59,395 nt of DNA from Alloyangia mangrovi (GTDB lineage Bacteria > Pseudomonadota > Alphaproteobacteria > Rhodobacterales > Rhodobacteraceae): assembly GCF_002300555.2 (NCBI RefSeq), contig NZ_NTHN02000030.1:1-59395 (forward strand), read 5' to 3'. Positions 46,827-55,328 of the stretch are shown here, piece after piece. Position 1 is the stretch's first letter; each line of letters begins with the position of its first letter. The notes beneath the pieces were generated by a model. That model was not told the DNA's origin and did no database searches. It was given only the letters and a program-made list of their open reading frames with translations. Made by a program: the position numbers and the translations under genes.

Positions 46827-48038
46827 TTAGCGTTTTGAAGACGGAAGATTTGGACGCAACTCAATGTAGAGTCCATTAGAAATCCTGGCGTTGGTGAAAT
46901 CCGAGAGGGCCTTTTTCTTCTGGGCATCCGAAATAACCTTATGACTTTTAGGAGCCGCAGTTTCGCGGCGCCTGTAAGTCTTAGGGTTATTTTTGACCAC
47001 TTTCATCCTTCGCCCTTCAATACTTTTCTTATTCCAGCTGTTGTCATGGAGGCCTTGCAGTGCGCTTTTTTTCCTGCGAGTAGTGCCATTTTTCGTAGCA
47101 GTAAACTCCGTCGAGCCATCACCAGCTATTCGAAAACGTTTTTCCGTTTCACCTTCCTGGCGGACCCAAGACCGTTCGCCTGCTTCCACGACATAAGTCC
47201 AGTCCAAGCAGTCTTCAACATCGGCCAGAGCGTTCGCTACCTCGAGCGCGGAGCCGTAGCGATCGTTTGGATCCGTGGACAAGCATTTCACAATGACCTT
47301 TCGTAGTCTATCTGGAATGTGCTCAGGAAAGGTTGACTTGTCTGGGTAGGTCCCGTCCGCAAGCACTTTGGCAAGATGTGGAAGAAAGTTCTTGGGGTCC
47401 AGCTGTCCAAGCTGATCGCGTAGACAACCTTCGCCGCAACACATCCGGTAAAGAACCAAGCCAAATTGATAGATGTCGAACCGCAAATCGTAAGGTCCAC
47501 CACCGTTCACAACCTCGGGGGCTGTGATGGGAAGGTAGAGTCGGCTTTGTTCTGCTTGCCCCAAGTGCATTTGTTTAGCCAGCCCGAAATCCGACAACAA
47601 AGCTTCGCCTCTGTCGGAAAGCAAGACATTGTCAGGCTTGATATCAAAGTGAATTAGGCCTTTGGAGTGTATATTGTGAATGCCGGACAGGAGCTGGCAG
47701 GACGTTCTTACGATCTCGCGGACCGTTAGATTGCGTTCCTGCATCAGGGCTTTGAGAGATCCGTTCTTGAAGAATGGCAGCGCAATAAAAACATGCTCTG
47801 CATCTTCGCAGGCATAGATGACAGGAACCACATTCTGATGGCTGGAGGCGTAGAGAGTTCGCGCCTCTTGGAAATATTCATCTGCAGATGCGATACTCTT
47901 CTTCTCGATGCGCTTCATGACTATTTGCGCGTCGAGTTGTAAGTCTTGAACAATATAGGCCGTAGAGTTTCGCCCCTCTTGGCCAATTTCTTTTACAGCC
48001 TCAAATTTGACTTCAGCAATATTATGAGGTTTAAGCAT
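46827..48038 (-). CDS. Ser/Thr protein kinase (eukaryotic-like)
   Basis: About 403 residues. From the start MLKPHNIAEVKFEAVKEIG, the kinase domain covers residues ~10-270: Gly loop GQEGRNSTAY, ATP Lys in AQIVMKRIEKK, catalytic loop LIHFDIKPDNVLLS (HFD for HRD), DFG in LLSDFGLAKQ, APE in ITAPEVVN. All key residues for activity are present. A basic C-terminal region (~280-403; MKVVKNNPKTYRRRE) has no known domain and no transmembrane segment is seen. Its start lies inside the end of the RNase H-fold gene. It is A+T-richer than the chromosome. Confidence 0.85.
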   Translation of the reverse strand: MLKPHNIAEVKFEAVKEIGQEGRNSTAYIVQDLQLDAQIVMKRIEKKSIASADEYFQEARTLYASSHQNVVPVIYACEDAEHVFIALPFFKNGSLKALMQERNLTVREIVRTSCQLLSGIHNIHSKGLIHFDIKPDNVLLSDRGEALLSDFGLAKQMHLGQAEQSRLYLPITAPEVVNGGGPYDLRFDIYQFGLVLYRMCCGEGCLRDQLGQLDPKNFLPHLAKVLADGTYPDKSTFPEHIPDRLRKVIVKCLSTDPNDRYGSALEVANALADVEDCLDWTYVVEAGERSWVRQEGETEKRFRIAGDGSTEFTATKNGTTRRKKSALQGLHDNSWNKKSIEGRRMKVVKNNPKTYRRRETAAPKSHKVISDAQKKKALSDFTNARISNGLYIELRPNLPSSKR

Positions 48039-48486
48039 TTTCGGCCCCCATCGCACAGAAAACAGCTTCTCTTTGTTCTTTATTTAAACCCATCCAATTT
48101 TCCACCGCAGGGGTCTTGGCTCCGTCGATCATTGGCTTGAAGTCTTTTCTTTCCATATTTAAGCGTGCACTGATTGATGACACATGGCCTATATAGTAAG
48201 ATTTAAGTGAGCTGCTTGCGAAAGCTTCGAGAACGACGCCTTCGATCTGAATTCTCGTTATGTTGGTGGACTGCGCATTGGGCTCTGTCGTTCTCACGCC
48301 AGCCGCCTGAATGTCGTATTCGCGAAGGATGTCGAGAAGATTGCTTCTGACATATTTCAATGCGTCGGGAGTAGTGAAGGCTATCGGAATCTTTATCTCA
48401 TCGACAGCAACGATGCTCTGACTTTCAGTGTCATAAATGGCGAAGATTACTTTCTTAGGTGTCGCCCGAATACCTATTGCAAACAA
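48031..48486 (-). CDS. Small RuvC/RNase H-fold (DUF3010-like) protein, kinase partner
   Basis: The 151-residue protein begins at TTG 48486: FAIGIRATPKKVIFAIYD, then ILREYDIQAAGVRTTEP, QSTNITRIQIEGVVLEAFAS and YYIGHVSSISARLN. The strand order and the short Glu after AAGVR resemble RuvC-like RNase H folds. The first acidic residue is Arg (IGIR where IGID is usual), so it may be inactive or a sensor. A missing G at ~48494 would join an upstream ATG (48521) giving MQLNVLKFGGRK. It overlaps the kinase by 8 bases. Confidence 0.55.
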   Translation of the reverse strand: MFAIGIRATPKKVIFAIYDTESQSIVAVDEIKIPIAFTTPDALKYVRSNLLDILREYDIQAAGVRTTEPNAQSTNITRIQIEGVVLEAFASSSLKSYYIGHVSSISARLNMERKDFKPMIDGAKTPAVENWMGLNKEQREAVFCAMGAENA

Positions 48487-48980
48487 TTTTCTGCCCCAAA
48501 CTTCAAAACATTCAACTGCATATCAACCCTAAGATACCTGTTTGTAAACCACTCGCGGAATTTTTCCTGCTCAGCTCGCGCGATGTCACCTTCCATCATG
48601 GGCCGATTGCGATGTGGTGTCGGCTTCTGGCGAGCTACAGCAGTTCGTAAGAGATGCAGCGAACGACAGTTTCCCGCCCGCTAGGTAGGTCACGCCGGGT
48701 CCGGCGGCGTGATCCTGGCGGATGTCCGCTTCTACGTCCTGGCAAGGGTGCGTTCGCACACGCAGAGAAGGTCCGGTTCCCGCCCTTTCCGCTAGACGTC
48801 CCATAGTCGCGACATGGATCGTGCTGCCCTGGTAATCGGCTTACTCGCGTCCGTAAGAGGATCGTTCAACGGACGTTTTGATTTCGCCTCGCGCTCCTTC
48901 TGCCGTTGGGGAAACTATGTCTCGATAGGGTGGTACGATTTGTTTATCGCTGAAGGGGCCGCTTGCGTTACGCTTGCCCC
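48487..48980. other. Interval upstream of the serine recombinase
   Basis: About 490 bases with no gene. The motif CAGCGAACGAC...TCCCGC near 48656-48680 recurs near 58528. The part just upstream of the recombinase may hold a res or crossover site, but no clear paired inverted repeats were recognised. Confidence 0.4.
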
Positions 48981-49562
48981 ATGACAAACCTACGTATTGG
49001 CTATGCCCGCTGGTCCACCGACGCTCAGGATCTCGCCGCGCAGCGCGCGGCGCTGGAAATGCTTGGCGTCGCCTCCGAGCGAATCTACACAGACCATGGG
49101 CTGACCGGCCGCAACCGCGACCGGCCCGGGCTTGCCCAGGCGCTGGCCGCCGTGCGGAAGGGCGACACACTTGTGGTGCCCAAGCTTGACCGGCTGGCCC
49201 GCTCGGTGCCGGACGCGCGCGACATCGCCGACGGGCTATCTGAGCGCGGGGTACGGCTCGCGCTAGGAAGCACGGTCTACGACCCAGCCGATCCGATGGG
49301 GCGGATGTTCTTCAACGTGCTGGCGACCTTCGCCGAGTTCGAAGCCGACTTAATCCGGCTTCGAACCCGCGAGGGCATGGCGGTGGCCCGCGCCAAAGGG
49401 AAGCTGAGGGGCAAGAAGCCAAAGCTTTCCGACCGGCAGGCGGCGGAGTTGACACGGATGCACGCAACTGGGGAGTATTCAGTGTCGGACTTGGCCGAGC
49501 TCTTCTCTGTCTCGCGGCCAACCGTCTATCGCACGCTGGCGCGGCAGAGGCCGAAACGTTGA
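48981..49562 (+). CDS. Serine recombinase (Tn3 resolvase/invertase family)
   Basis: The 193-residue protein starts MTNLRIGYARWSTDAQDLAA. Catalytic Ser is in YARWSTDAQ (~residue 11), and RxR-type residues are in KLDRLARSVPDARDIAD. The resolvase segment continues MFFNVLATFAEFEADLIRLR, and the C-terminal HTH_7 reads YSVSDLAELFSVSRPTVYRT. The normal resolvase length argues against a large integrase. It probably resolves cointegrates or inverts DNA of a nearby element. A 23-codon frame follows the stop directly (MAEDPFQPFTADPSSD). Confidence 0.88.
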   Translation: MTNLRIGYARWSTDAQDLAAQRAALEMLGVASERIYTDHGLTGRNRDRPGLAQALAAVRKGDTLVVPKLDRLARSVPDARDIADGLSERGVRLALGSTVYDPADPMGRMFFNVLATFAEFEADLIRLRTREGMAVARAKGKLRGKKPKLSDRQAAELTRMHATGEYSVSDLAELFSVSRPTVYRTLARQRPKR

Positions 49563-49811
49563 TGGCAGAAGACCCCTTCCAACCCTTTACAGCCGACCCT
49601 TCCAGCGACGGCACGGAGTCAGCCGTGGGCTAGAAGGGCGGAGAGCCGCCGTTCGCTGCATCCCGCAAGAACGACGGCACTGCGCAGGTCGCGGCCGGCG
49701 TGCGAGCTCCCCTGAATGACCGGTGGATGCCGAAGTCAACCAAAGACACCGGCGCTTTGGCGAGCCGAGGCAGATTCAACAGAGGCCAAGTCTATCAGGC
49801 GACAGGCTTTG
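49563..49811. other. Short interval after the recombinase
   Basis: About 250 bases hold only the 23-codon frame noted with the recombinase and the 3' end of the convergent HxlR gene. No terminator or IS end was recognised. Confidence 0.4.
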
Positions 49812-50525
49812 TCAGTCTTCTCCCGGTCGAGGGCAGGCCACGTTCGCCTGGGCCTTCGGGAGGTTGAAGAGCGCGATGAAGTCTCGGCACTGAGCGGCAT
49901 CACCGAAGACTTCCACGCCAGCCGCCTCTGGCGCCACGTCCCCGTAAAAGACAGCCGCGAGGGGTGGAGCGGCTTGCGCTTTGAAGCGGAGACCAGCCCG
50001 TTCCGCCGCGCCGCGTTCCACTGGCATGGCGCCGTCTTCCATTCGGGCGGTGAACTGCGCCGTCCCGATTTCAAAGACTATGACCAAGGACGTGCCGCGT
50101 GCGGCTGCCTTATCCAGCATGGTGCGCAATGACAGCATGAAGGAGACAGGGGAGAGTGGCAGCGTCGGGTCGTGCAATGGCGATGCGGCGGCCCAGCGGC
50201 CGATCTCCTGCAGGATCGGCTCGGCCGCGTATCCCCATTCCGTCAGGCCATAAAGCTGCGCCGGAGCTGGCTCGGGTGCGGTGGAACGAACGACGACACC
50301 ATTGGCCTCGAGGCCGGCAAGGCGTTCTGTCAGCACCTTGGCGCTGATCCCAGGCAGATCTGCGCGGATGCCACTGAAACGGCGTGGCCCGAACATGAGT
50401 TCCCGCACGATCAGCATCGCCCAGCGTTCGCCGAGAAGTTCAAGCCCGAAGGCAGTGCCGCAGGCATCTGCATACCACCGTCCGTGGGGGGATTTCGCCG
50501 ACAGGGTTACTTTTTGTTTCTTCAT
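49812..50525 (-). CDS. HxlR-family regulator with C-terminal SCP2-like domain
   Basis: The 237-residue protein starts MKKQKVTLSAKSPHGRWYAD. The HxlR winged HTH covers residues ~10-105 (LELLGERWAMLIVRELMFG, RRFSGIRADLPGISAKVL). The C-terminal half (~125-230; FEIGTAQFTARMEDG, ECRDFIALF-like AQCRDFIALFN) resembles an SCP2 sterol-carrier fold. It is divergent from the VOC-GST operon (67 bases between), so it most likely represses that operon in response to a small hydrophobic ligand. A start 21 bases further upstream (50546) is possible. Confidence 0.85.
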   Translation of the reverse strand: MKKQKVTLSAKSPHGRWYADACGTAFGLELLGERWAMLIVRELMFGPRRFSGIRADLPGISAKVLTERLAGLEANGVVVRSTAPEPAPAQLYGLTEWGYAAEPILQEIGRWAAASPLHDPTLPLSPVSFMLSLRTMLDKAAARGTSLVIVFEIGTAQFTARMEDGAMPVERGAAERAGLRFKAQAAPPLAAVFYGDVAPEAAGVEVFGDAAQCRDFIALFNLPKAQANVACPRPGED

Positions 50526-50592
50526 AGTTGCTTTTTGTAATCTCATGCCGCTACGCTGTCCCTAATTACGATACGGCAAGGGAGGAATGGCA

Positions 50593-51027
50593 ATGCCGCA
50601 AATGATCTTCGTGAACCTGCCGGTCGCGGACCTGAGGCGATCTGTCGAATTTTACGAGGCCATCGGCTTTTCCCTGGACCCGCGGTTCAGCAACGACCAG
50701 GCGGCCAGCATGGTCCTGTCGGACACCATTTGCGTGATGCTGCTGACCCATGAGTTCTGGGCAACTTTTACGGATCGTCGCCGCGTCGATCCGGCGCAGG
50801 AGGCGCAGGTGCTGCTTTGCATCAGCCGTGAAGACAGGGCAGCCGTTGATGCCATTACTGAAGCGGCGGTTTCTGCCGGAGGCATGGCCGACCCATGCCC
50901 GGCGCAGGACCACGGCTTCATGTATGGACGCAGTTTTGCGGATCCCGATGGCCATATCTGGGAGCCCATGTGGATGAGCGCCGAGGCCGTCGAGAATGGT
51001 CCGGCGGAGGTGTCCAATGCCGGTTGA
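50593..51027 (+). CDS. VOC-family glyoxalase/dioxygenase-like protein
   Basis: The 144-residue protein starts MPQMIFVNLPVADLRRSVEF and ends GRSFADPDGHIWEPMWMSAE, the two-motif VOC layout. GGAGG lies 7 bases before this ATG; an ATG two codons upstream is too close to it. It is first in a seven-gene operon and resembles lactoylglutathione-lyase-type or bleomycin-resistance-type proteins. The stop overlaps the next gene. Confidence 0.85.
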   Translation: MPQMIFVNLPVADLRRSVEFYEAIGFSLDPRFSNDQAASMVLSDTICVMLLTHEFWATFTDRRRVDPAQEAQVLLCISREDRAAVDAITEAAVSAGGMADPCPAQDHGFMYGRSFADPDGHIWEPMWMSAEAVENGPAEVSNAG

Positions 51028-51736
51028 TCCCGAAGCCGCCATCACCATCACCGCCTACGACTGGGTGCCGGACTTTGCCCAAGGACAGGTCCGTGACCTG
51101 CGGGTTCGATGGGCACTTGAGGAAACGGGCCAGAACTACGCCGTTCGCTATCTCTCACAAGGGCAACAGAAGGAAGCCGCGCACCGCGCGCTGCAACCGT
51201 TCGGCCAGGTTCCGACCTACGAGGAAGGTGATCTCACGCTGTTCGAAAGCGGGGCGATCGTCTGGCATATCGCAGAGCGGTTCCCGGGTCTGCGGCCGAC
51301 GGAGCCAGCGGGTCAGAGCTTGTCGCTGGAATGGCTGTTTGCCGCGCTGAACACTCTGGAGCCGCCGATCATGGATCGGGCACAGATGACGATTTTTGAA
51401 GTGGCCGAGCCCTGGGCCAAGCCGCGACTTCCCGGCGTCGATGAGCGGATCAACGAACGCCTGCAGGAAGCGTCCGATCGCCTCGGCACAGCTGAATGGT
51501 TCGGCGGCGGTTTCTCCGCCGGCGACTTGATGATGGTCAGCGTTCTGCGGATCATCGAAGACGAGGGGCTCGTCGAAGCCTTCCCCAACCTCGCCGACTA
51601 TGTCGCGCGTGCCACCGAACGGCCGGCCTTCCAACAGGCCCTGACCGATCAGCTTGCTGGCTTCACGGGCAATCCGCCGCCCGGCTTCGATGAATGGATG
51701 GCGGAGCTTAAAAGGAAACAAGGAGAACTCGCATGA
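51017..51736 (+). CDS. Glutathione S-transferase (first of two)
   Basis: The 239-residue protein starts MPVDPEAAITITAYDWVPDF. The thioredoxin-like N domain reads RVRWALEETGQNYAVRYL, LQPFGQVPTYEEGDLTLFES and AIVWHIAERF, and the all-helical C domain has FGGGFSAGDLMMVSVLRI. Glutathione is probably conjugated to or removed from a reactive substrate. Its ATG lies 10 bases before the stop of the VOC gene, and its stop overlaps the DUF1428 start. Confidence 0.9.
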   Translation: MPVDPEAAITITAYDWVPDFAQGQVRDLRVRWALEETGQNYAVRYLSQGQQKEAAHRALQPFGQVPTYEEGDLTLFESGAIVWHIAERFPGLRPTEPAGQSLSLEWLFAALNTLEPPIMDRAQMTIFEVAEPWAKPRLPGVDERINERLQEASDRLGTAEWFGGGFSAGDLMMVSVLRIIEDEGLVEAFPNLADYVARATERPAFQQALTDQLAGFTGNPPPGFDEWMAELKRKQGELA

Positions 51737-52086
51737 CCTATGTAGCCGGATTTCTGACCCCCGTGCCGAACGGGAACAAGCAGGCCTACATCGAAAGTGC
51801 CCGCAAGGCTTGGCCGCTCTTCAAGGAATATGGGGCCCTGCAAATCATGGAGACCTGGGGCGACCAGGTCCCCGCGGGCGAGCACACCGATTTCAGGCGG
51901 GCCGTCGCGTTGGAAGACGGCGAGACGGTCTGTTTCTCGTGGATGATCTGGCCCGACAAGGAAAGCCACGACAGGTGCGGCGCCAGCATGGCAACCGATC
52001 CGCGCTGGCAGGAAATGGACATGCCCTTCGATGGCAAGCGCATGATGTGGGGCAGCTTCACGCCGATCTTCGAAGACACGGCCTGA
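51733..52086 (+). CDS. DUF1428 (YbaA-like) protein
   Basis: The 117-residue protein starts MTYVAGFLTPVPNGNKQAYI with conserved ARKAWPLFKEYGALQIMETW, CFSWMIWPDKESHD and MPFDGKRMMWGSF. This is the DUF1428 dimeric alpha/beta barrel fold. Its function in this operon is unknown. The ATGA overlap with the GST and the 4-base gap to the next gene show tight coupling. Confidence 0.9.
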   Translation: MTYVAGFLTPVPNGNKQAYIESARKAWPLFKEYGALQIMETWGDQVPAGEHTDFRRAVALEDGETVCFSWMIWPDKESHDRCGASMATDPRWQEMDMPFDGKRMMWGSFTPIFEDTA

Positions 52087-52090
52087 CGCC

Positions 52091-52744
52091 ATGAACCAGA
52101 CGGCACCAGAGCAGCTGACGATCTGGACCTTCGACTGGGTGCCGGAGGGGCCGCGGGGCTATGTGCGTGACCTGCGGCTTCGCTGGGCCTGCGAAGAGGC
52201 CGGGCTGAGCTATCGCGTGGGCTCCGTGCCCTTCGAGGATCGCGGGGCAGAGCATCTTGCCATGCAGCCTTTCGGGCAGGTGCCTTACTTGACGGACGGG
52301 GATGTCAGCCTGTTCGAAAGTGGTGCCTGTCTGCTGCACCTCTCGGAGAAGAGCGAAGCGCTCATGCCGCAGGAGAGGATGCTGCGGGCGGAAACCTTGT
52401 CCTGGATCCTGTCGGCCCTGAACTCTGTCGAGATGGTCAGCGTGCCCTGGTGGTTCGTCGGACTGTCGTCCCCGCCGGAGAACCCCTTGGAGGGCTGGCT
52501 GCGGGCCCGTCTTGCTGTGCTGGAAGACGTCCTGACGGCGCGCGACTGGCTGGTGAATGATCGCTTCACCGCGGCGGATTTGATTCTGGCCGACGTCCTG
52601 CGTCCGCCCTGGGTTCGTGGGATCGGCCACTATCCCGCAACCGATGCCTACATCGAGCGGATTTGTGCGCGGCCGGCGTTTGCCAGGGCACATGCGGACC
52701 AGATCGCGCATTTCTCCAGGGCCGACGAGACCCGCGAGGCATGA
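52091..52744 (+). CDS. Glutathione S-transferase (second of two)
   Basis: The 217-residue paralogue of the gene at 51017 starts MNQTAPEQLTIWTFDWVPEG. Conserved pieces: YVRDLRLRWACEEAGLSY, MQPFGQVPYLTDGDVSLFES, LSEKSEALMPQE and NDRFTAADLILADVLRP. The shared 'DWVP...VRDLR(L/V)RWA' start shows the two GSTs are one lineage. The stop overlaps the next start region (ATGA at 52741), though a better start for the next gene lies further on. Confidence 0.9.
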   Translation: MNQTAPEQLTIWTFDWVPEGPRGYVRDLRLRWACEEAGLSYRVGSVPFEDRGAEHLAMQPFGQVPYLTDGDVSLFESGACLLHLSEKSEALMPQERMLRAETLSWILSALNSVEMVSVPWWFVGLSSPPENPLEGWLRARLAVLEDVLTARDWLVNDRFTAADLILADVLRPPWVRGIGHYPATDAYIERICARPAFARAHADQIAHFSRADETREA

Positions 52745-52794
52745 ACGGCAGCTTGCCGTTCCCAGGGGAAGACCACAACGCATGGGAGGAGGAA

Positions 52795-53718
52795 ATGATG
52801 AACCTGACTTCGACTTCACGCTCCTGCAAGGGGGCCATGCAGGCCTCGGTCCTTGTCGGAGCGATGGCCACGCCCGCGCTGGCGCAGGATACCGAGGGCC
52901 GAGCCATGTCCGGGGACCTCGGGATCTATTATCAGGTACACGGCGATCTCGGCTCCGGTACGGTGCCATTTCTCGTGCTCCATGGCGGCATGGGCACCAT
53001 CGAAGCGGACTTCGGTGCCCTCTTGCCGTCCCTCGCCGCAAGGCGCCCGGTGATCGGGGTGGAACAACAGGGCCATGGGCGGACCGGCGGACGTGACACG
53101 CCGGTCACCTTGGCGGCAATGCGCGCAGACACCCTGGCCGTGCTGGACGCGCTCGACGTCGAGCGGGTTCATGTCGTGGGCTTCTCCATGGGCGCCATGT
53201 TGGCGCTGGATCTGGGTGTTTTCGCGCCAGAGCGCCTTGCCACGCTGACTGCGATCTCGGCCAGCCAGAACCTCGACGGGATGCATCCGGCCATCGCGGA
53301 GATGAACCGGAACCCACAGGCCACGCCTTTACCGGAGGCGCTGGAGCTGGTGCCGAGCGAAGAGGACTTCGCCCGCATGCGGGCGGGTTTCGCCGACAAC
53401 CCGGATGGCCCGGAGCAGTTCCAGCGCACCTTTGCGCAGCTGCAGGCCTTCATTGTCACCGACTGGGGTTGGAGTGACGAGGAGCTTGCCACGCTCGCGG
53501 TTCCGACCCTGCTCGCCCTTGGTGACAGTGACTTCACCCCGGTTGAGCATGGCGCGCATATGGCGGCGCTCATCGGGGCACAGCTGGCGGTTCTGCCGGA
53601 CACCACACATCTCTCGATCACGAGCCGCTCGGACTGGCTGTTGCCCCTTATCGACCACCGGATCACCACAGCCGGAACCGGCGATGCTGCCTTTGACCGG
53701 AAATGGGACAGGCCATGA
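52795..53718 (+). CDS. Secreted alpha/beta hydrolase
   Basis: The 307-residue protein starts MMNLTSTSRSCKGAMQASVL after GGAGGAGG (52785-52792). The signal peptide ends near ATPALAQ (~35). LVLHGGMGT (oxyanion), the nucleophile elbow VVGFSMGAMLALDL, Asp in LGDSDFTPVEHG and His in DTTHLSITSRS complete the triad. It is the only clearly exported protein in the operon. Its position suggests a lactone, ester or epoxide substrate. An upstream ATG at 52741 overlaps the GST stop. Confidence 0.87.
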   Translation: MMNLTSTSRSCKGAMQASVLVGAMATPALAQDTEGRAMSGDLGIYYQVHGDLGSGTVPFLVLHGGMGTIEADFGALLPSLAARRPVIGVEQQGHGRTGGRDTPVTLAAMRADTLAVLDALDVERVHVVGFSMGAMLALDLGVFAPERLATLTAISASQNLDGMHPAIAEMNRNPQATPLPEALELVPSEEDFARMRAGFADNPDGPEQFQRTFAQLQAFIVTDWGWSDEELATLAVPTLLALGDSDFTPVEHGAHMAALIGAQLAVLPDTTHLSITSRSDWLLPLIDHRITTAGTGDAAFDRKWDRP

Positions 53719-54209
53719 CAGGGCGCAAGGCCGCCGTATTCCTCTGGTTCGACACCGAGGCCGAAGCCGCTGCCGAGTTCTATGCCGCAACCTTTCCGGA
53801 CAGCCATGTGGACCGGATCGTGCGATTGCGGGGCGAGACGCCGAGCGGGCCCGCGGGCAGCGTTCAGGTGGTTGAGATGACTCTGCTGGGCTTGCCCTAT
53901 GCATTGCTCAATGCCGGTCCGCATGTGCGGCCCAACGATGCCTACTCGCTCCAGGTCTACACCGACGATCAGGCCGAGACGGACAGGCTTTGGAATGCGA
54001 TCGTCGGCAATGGCGGCGAAGAGATCATGTGCGGTTGGGCCAAGGATCGCTGGGGCTTTCGCTGGCAGATCACACCCCGGGTCCTGATGGAGGCGCTGTC
54101 GCACCCGGACGCTGCAGCCTCGGCCCGCGCACAAGCGGCCATGATGGAAATGCGCAGGATCGACATCGCGGCGATCAAGGCCGCTTTGCGTGGCGAGCCG
54201 GACCCATGA
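53715..54209 (+). CDS. PhnB-like VOC protein
   Basis: The 164-residue protein starts MTGRKAAVFLWFDTEAEAAA, with FYAATFPDSHVDRIV, LLGLPYALLNAGPHVRPNDA, AETDRLWNAIVGNGGEE and WAKDRWGFRWQITPRVL. This is the PhnB/3-demethylubiquinone-type VOC group. ATGA overlaps the hydrolase stop. It is a second VOC protein in the operon with a different subtype from the first. Confidence 0.9.
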   Translation: MTGRKAAVFLWFDTEAEAAAEFYAATFPDSHVDRIVRLRGETPSGPAGSVQVVEMTLLGLPYALLNAGPHVRPNDAYSLQVYTDDQAETDRLWNAIVGNGGEEIMCGWAKDRWGFRWQITPRVLMEALSHPDAAASARAQAAMMEMRRIDIAAIKAALRGEPDP

Positions 54210-54574
54210 CTATGGGCCCGACGGAGATCATCGGGACCGCGGACTGCGGAAACTCCCCCAAGAATGCATTCGTGCAGGACGTCGCGATTGCCCTGGAGAC
54301 CGGCGTTGCCTCAGCCGAAATCTTTGATCCAGAGGTCACGTGGACCCGGACTTCGACAGAGACGGTCAAGGGGCAAGCTGCGGTCCTCCAGGCGTTGTCT
54401 TCCAGCCGTCTGCCGATGAAGATCATGGTCGAGCACGCGATCTCACACGGCAAGGTCGGCATGGCCAGCGGGGAAAGAACTCTGTCCGATGGATTGAAGC
54501 GTCCTTTCTGCCACGTCTTCGAGTTCAACAACGGCAAAGCGAGAAGCGTGGTGTCGATCAAGACCTACATGTGA
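54206..54574 (+). CDS. NTF2/SnoaL-like protein, last of the operon
   Basis: The 122-residue protein starts MTMGPTEIIGTADCGNSPKN, then QDVAIALETGVASAEIFDPE, MKIMVEHAISHGKVGMASGE and FCHVFEFNNGKARSVVSIKT, an NTF2-like fold. The start overlaps the VOC stop (ATGA). It may be a cyclase/isomerase or a ligand carrier; the function is not readable. After it the operon is interrupted by an IS110 remnant. Confidence 0.8.
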   Translation: MTMGPTEIIGTADCGNSPKNAFVQDVAIALETGVASAEIFDPEVTWTRTSTETVKGQAAVLQALSSSRLPMKIMVEHAISHGKVGMASGERTLSDGLKRPFCHVFEFNNGKARSVVSIKTYM

Positions 54575-54639
54575 AGTTGCTCATGCCTACCTGCCAACTG
54601 CTCAGGACGAAGCCTGCGACCGGGCCTGTCCCAACCATG

Positions 54640-55328
54640 CACACGATTTCAGCAGAGGATGCGGCTATCGTGGAACGGCAGCAGTACGAAGCACACCAGC
54701 CTTTCGTCGCGCTTGTCTCGAATGTCAGCTTCGGGCCGGGAGCGATGGTCGCCGTTGTCTGCCAGGCGCAAGACCCGCTGCGCCGCCGCAGGTCGGGTTC
54801 GATGCAGGTTTCCCGGACGCCATGCGAGGTGGTCGAGTAGCGCGCGGTGCTGGCTGGCGTCGGAGAGCGGGTCAAGACCGATCGACTTGATGCCCTGCGT
54901 CTTGCGCGCCTTCTGCGTGCCGGAGAATTGACCTCAGTCTGGGTCCCTGACGAGACGCATGAGGCGATGCGCGATCTGGTCCGGCCCCGGGAGAGCGCCG
55001 CGGAGGATCGGCGCCACAAGCGTCAGCTCGTCTCGGCCTTCGTTCTGCGCCATGGGCGGGTCTATCAACGCTCCAAGCCGTGGACGATGCGTTATCGGCG
55101 CTGGCTGCAGACCCTGGCGTTCGATCACCCGGCGCACCAGATCGCGCTTCAGGAAATGCTTCAGGCGGAACGAAATGCCTCGGAGCGGCTGGAGCGGCTG
55201 ACCGGGCACATCGAGGCCCTGGTGCCGGACTGGACTCTCGCGCCGGCAGTGAACGCGCTTCAGGCGCTGCGGGGCGTCGCGCTGATTACCGCGCGTGCAT
55301 TCGGCAGCTCTCAGCCCAAAGCCGAAAT
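54640..55328 (+). pseudogene. IS110-family transposase fragment
   Basis: From ~54860 the frame reads GERVKTDRLDALRLARLLRA, GELTSVWVPDETHEAMRDLV, QLVSAFVLRHGRVYQR and LVPDWTLAPAVNALQALRGV, core IS110 sequence. An in-frame TAG at 54838-54840 and loss of the usual N-terminal catalytic start show decay. The reading stops matching IS110 near GVALITAR, shortly before the IS3 insertion, so the C-terminus is missing too. It is non-functional. Confidence 0.75.

Noticed and set aside
48600-48800. tRNA gene as an attachment site near the recombinase
   Set aside because: The G+C-rich segment does not fold as a cloverleaf; no T-arm or anticodon pattern was seen anywhere in the window.
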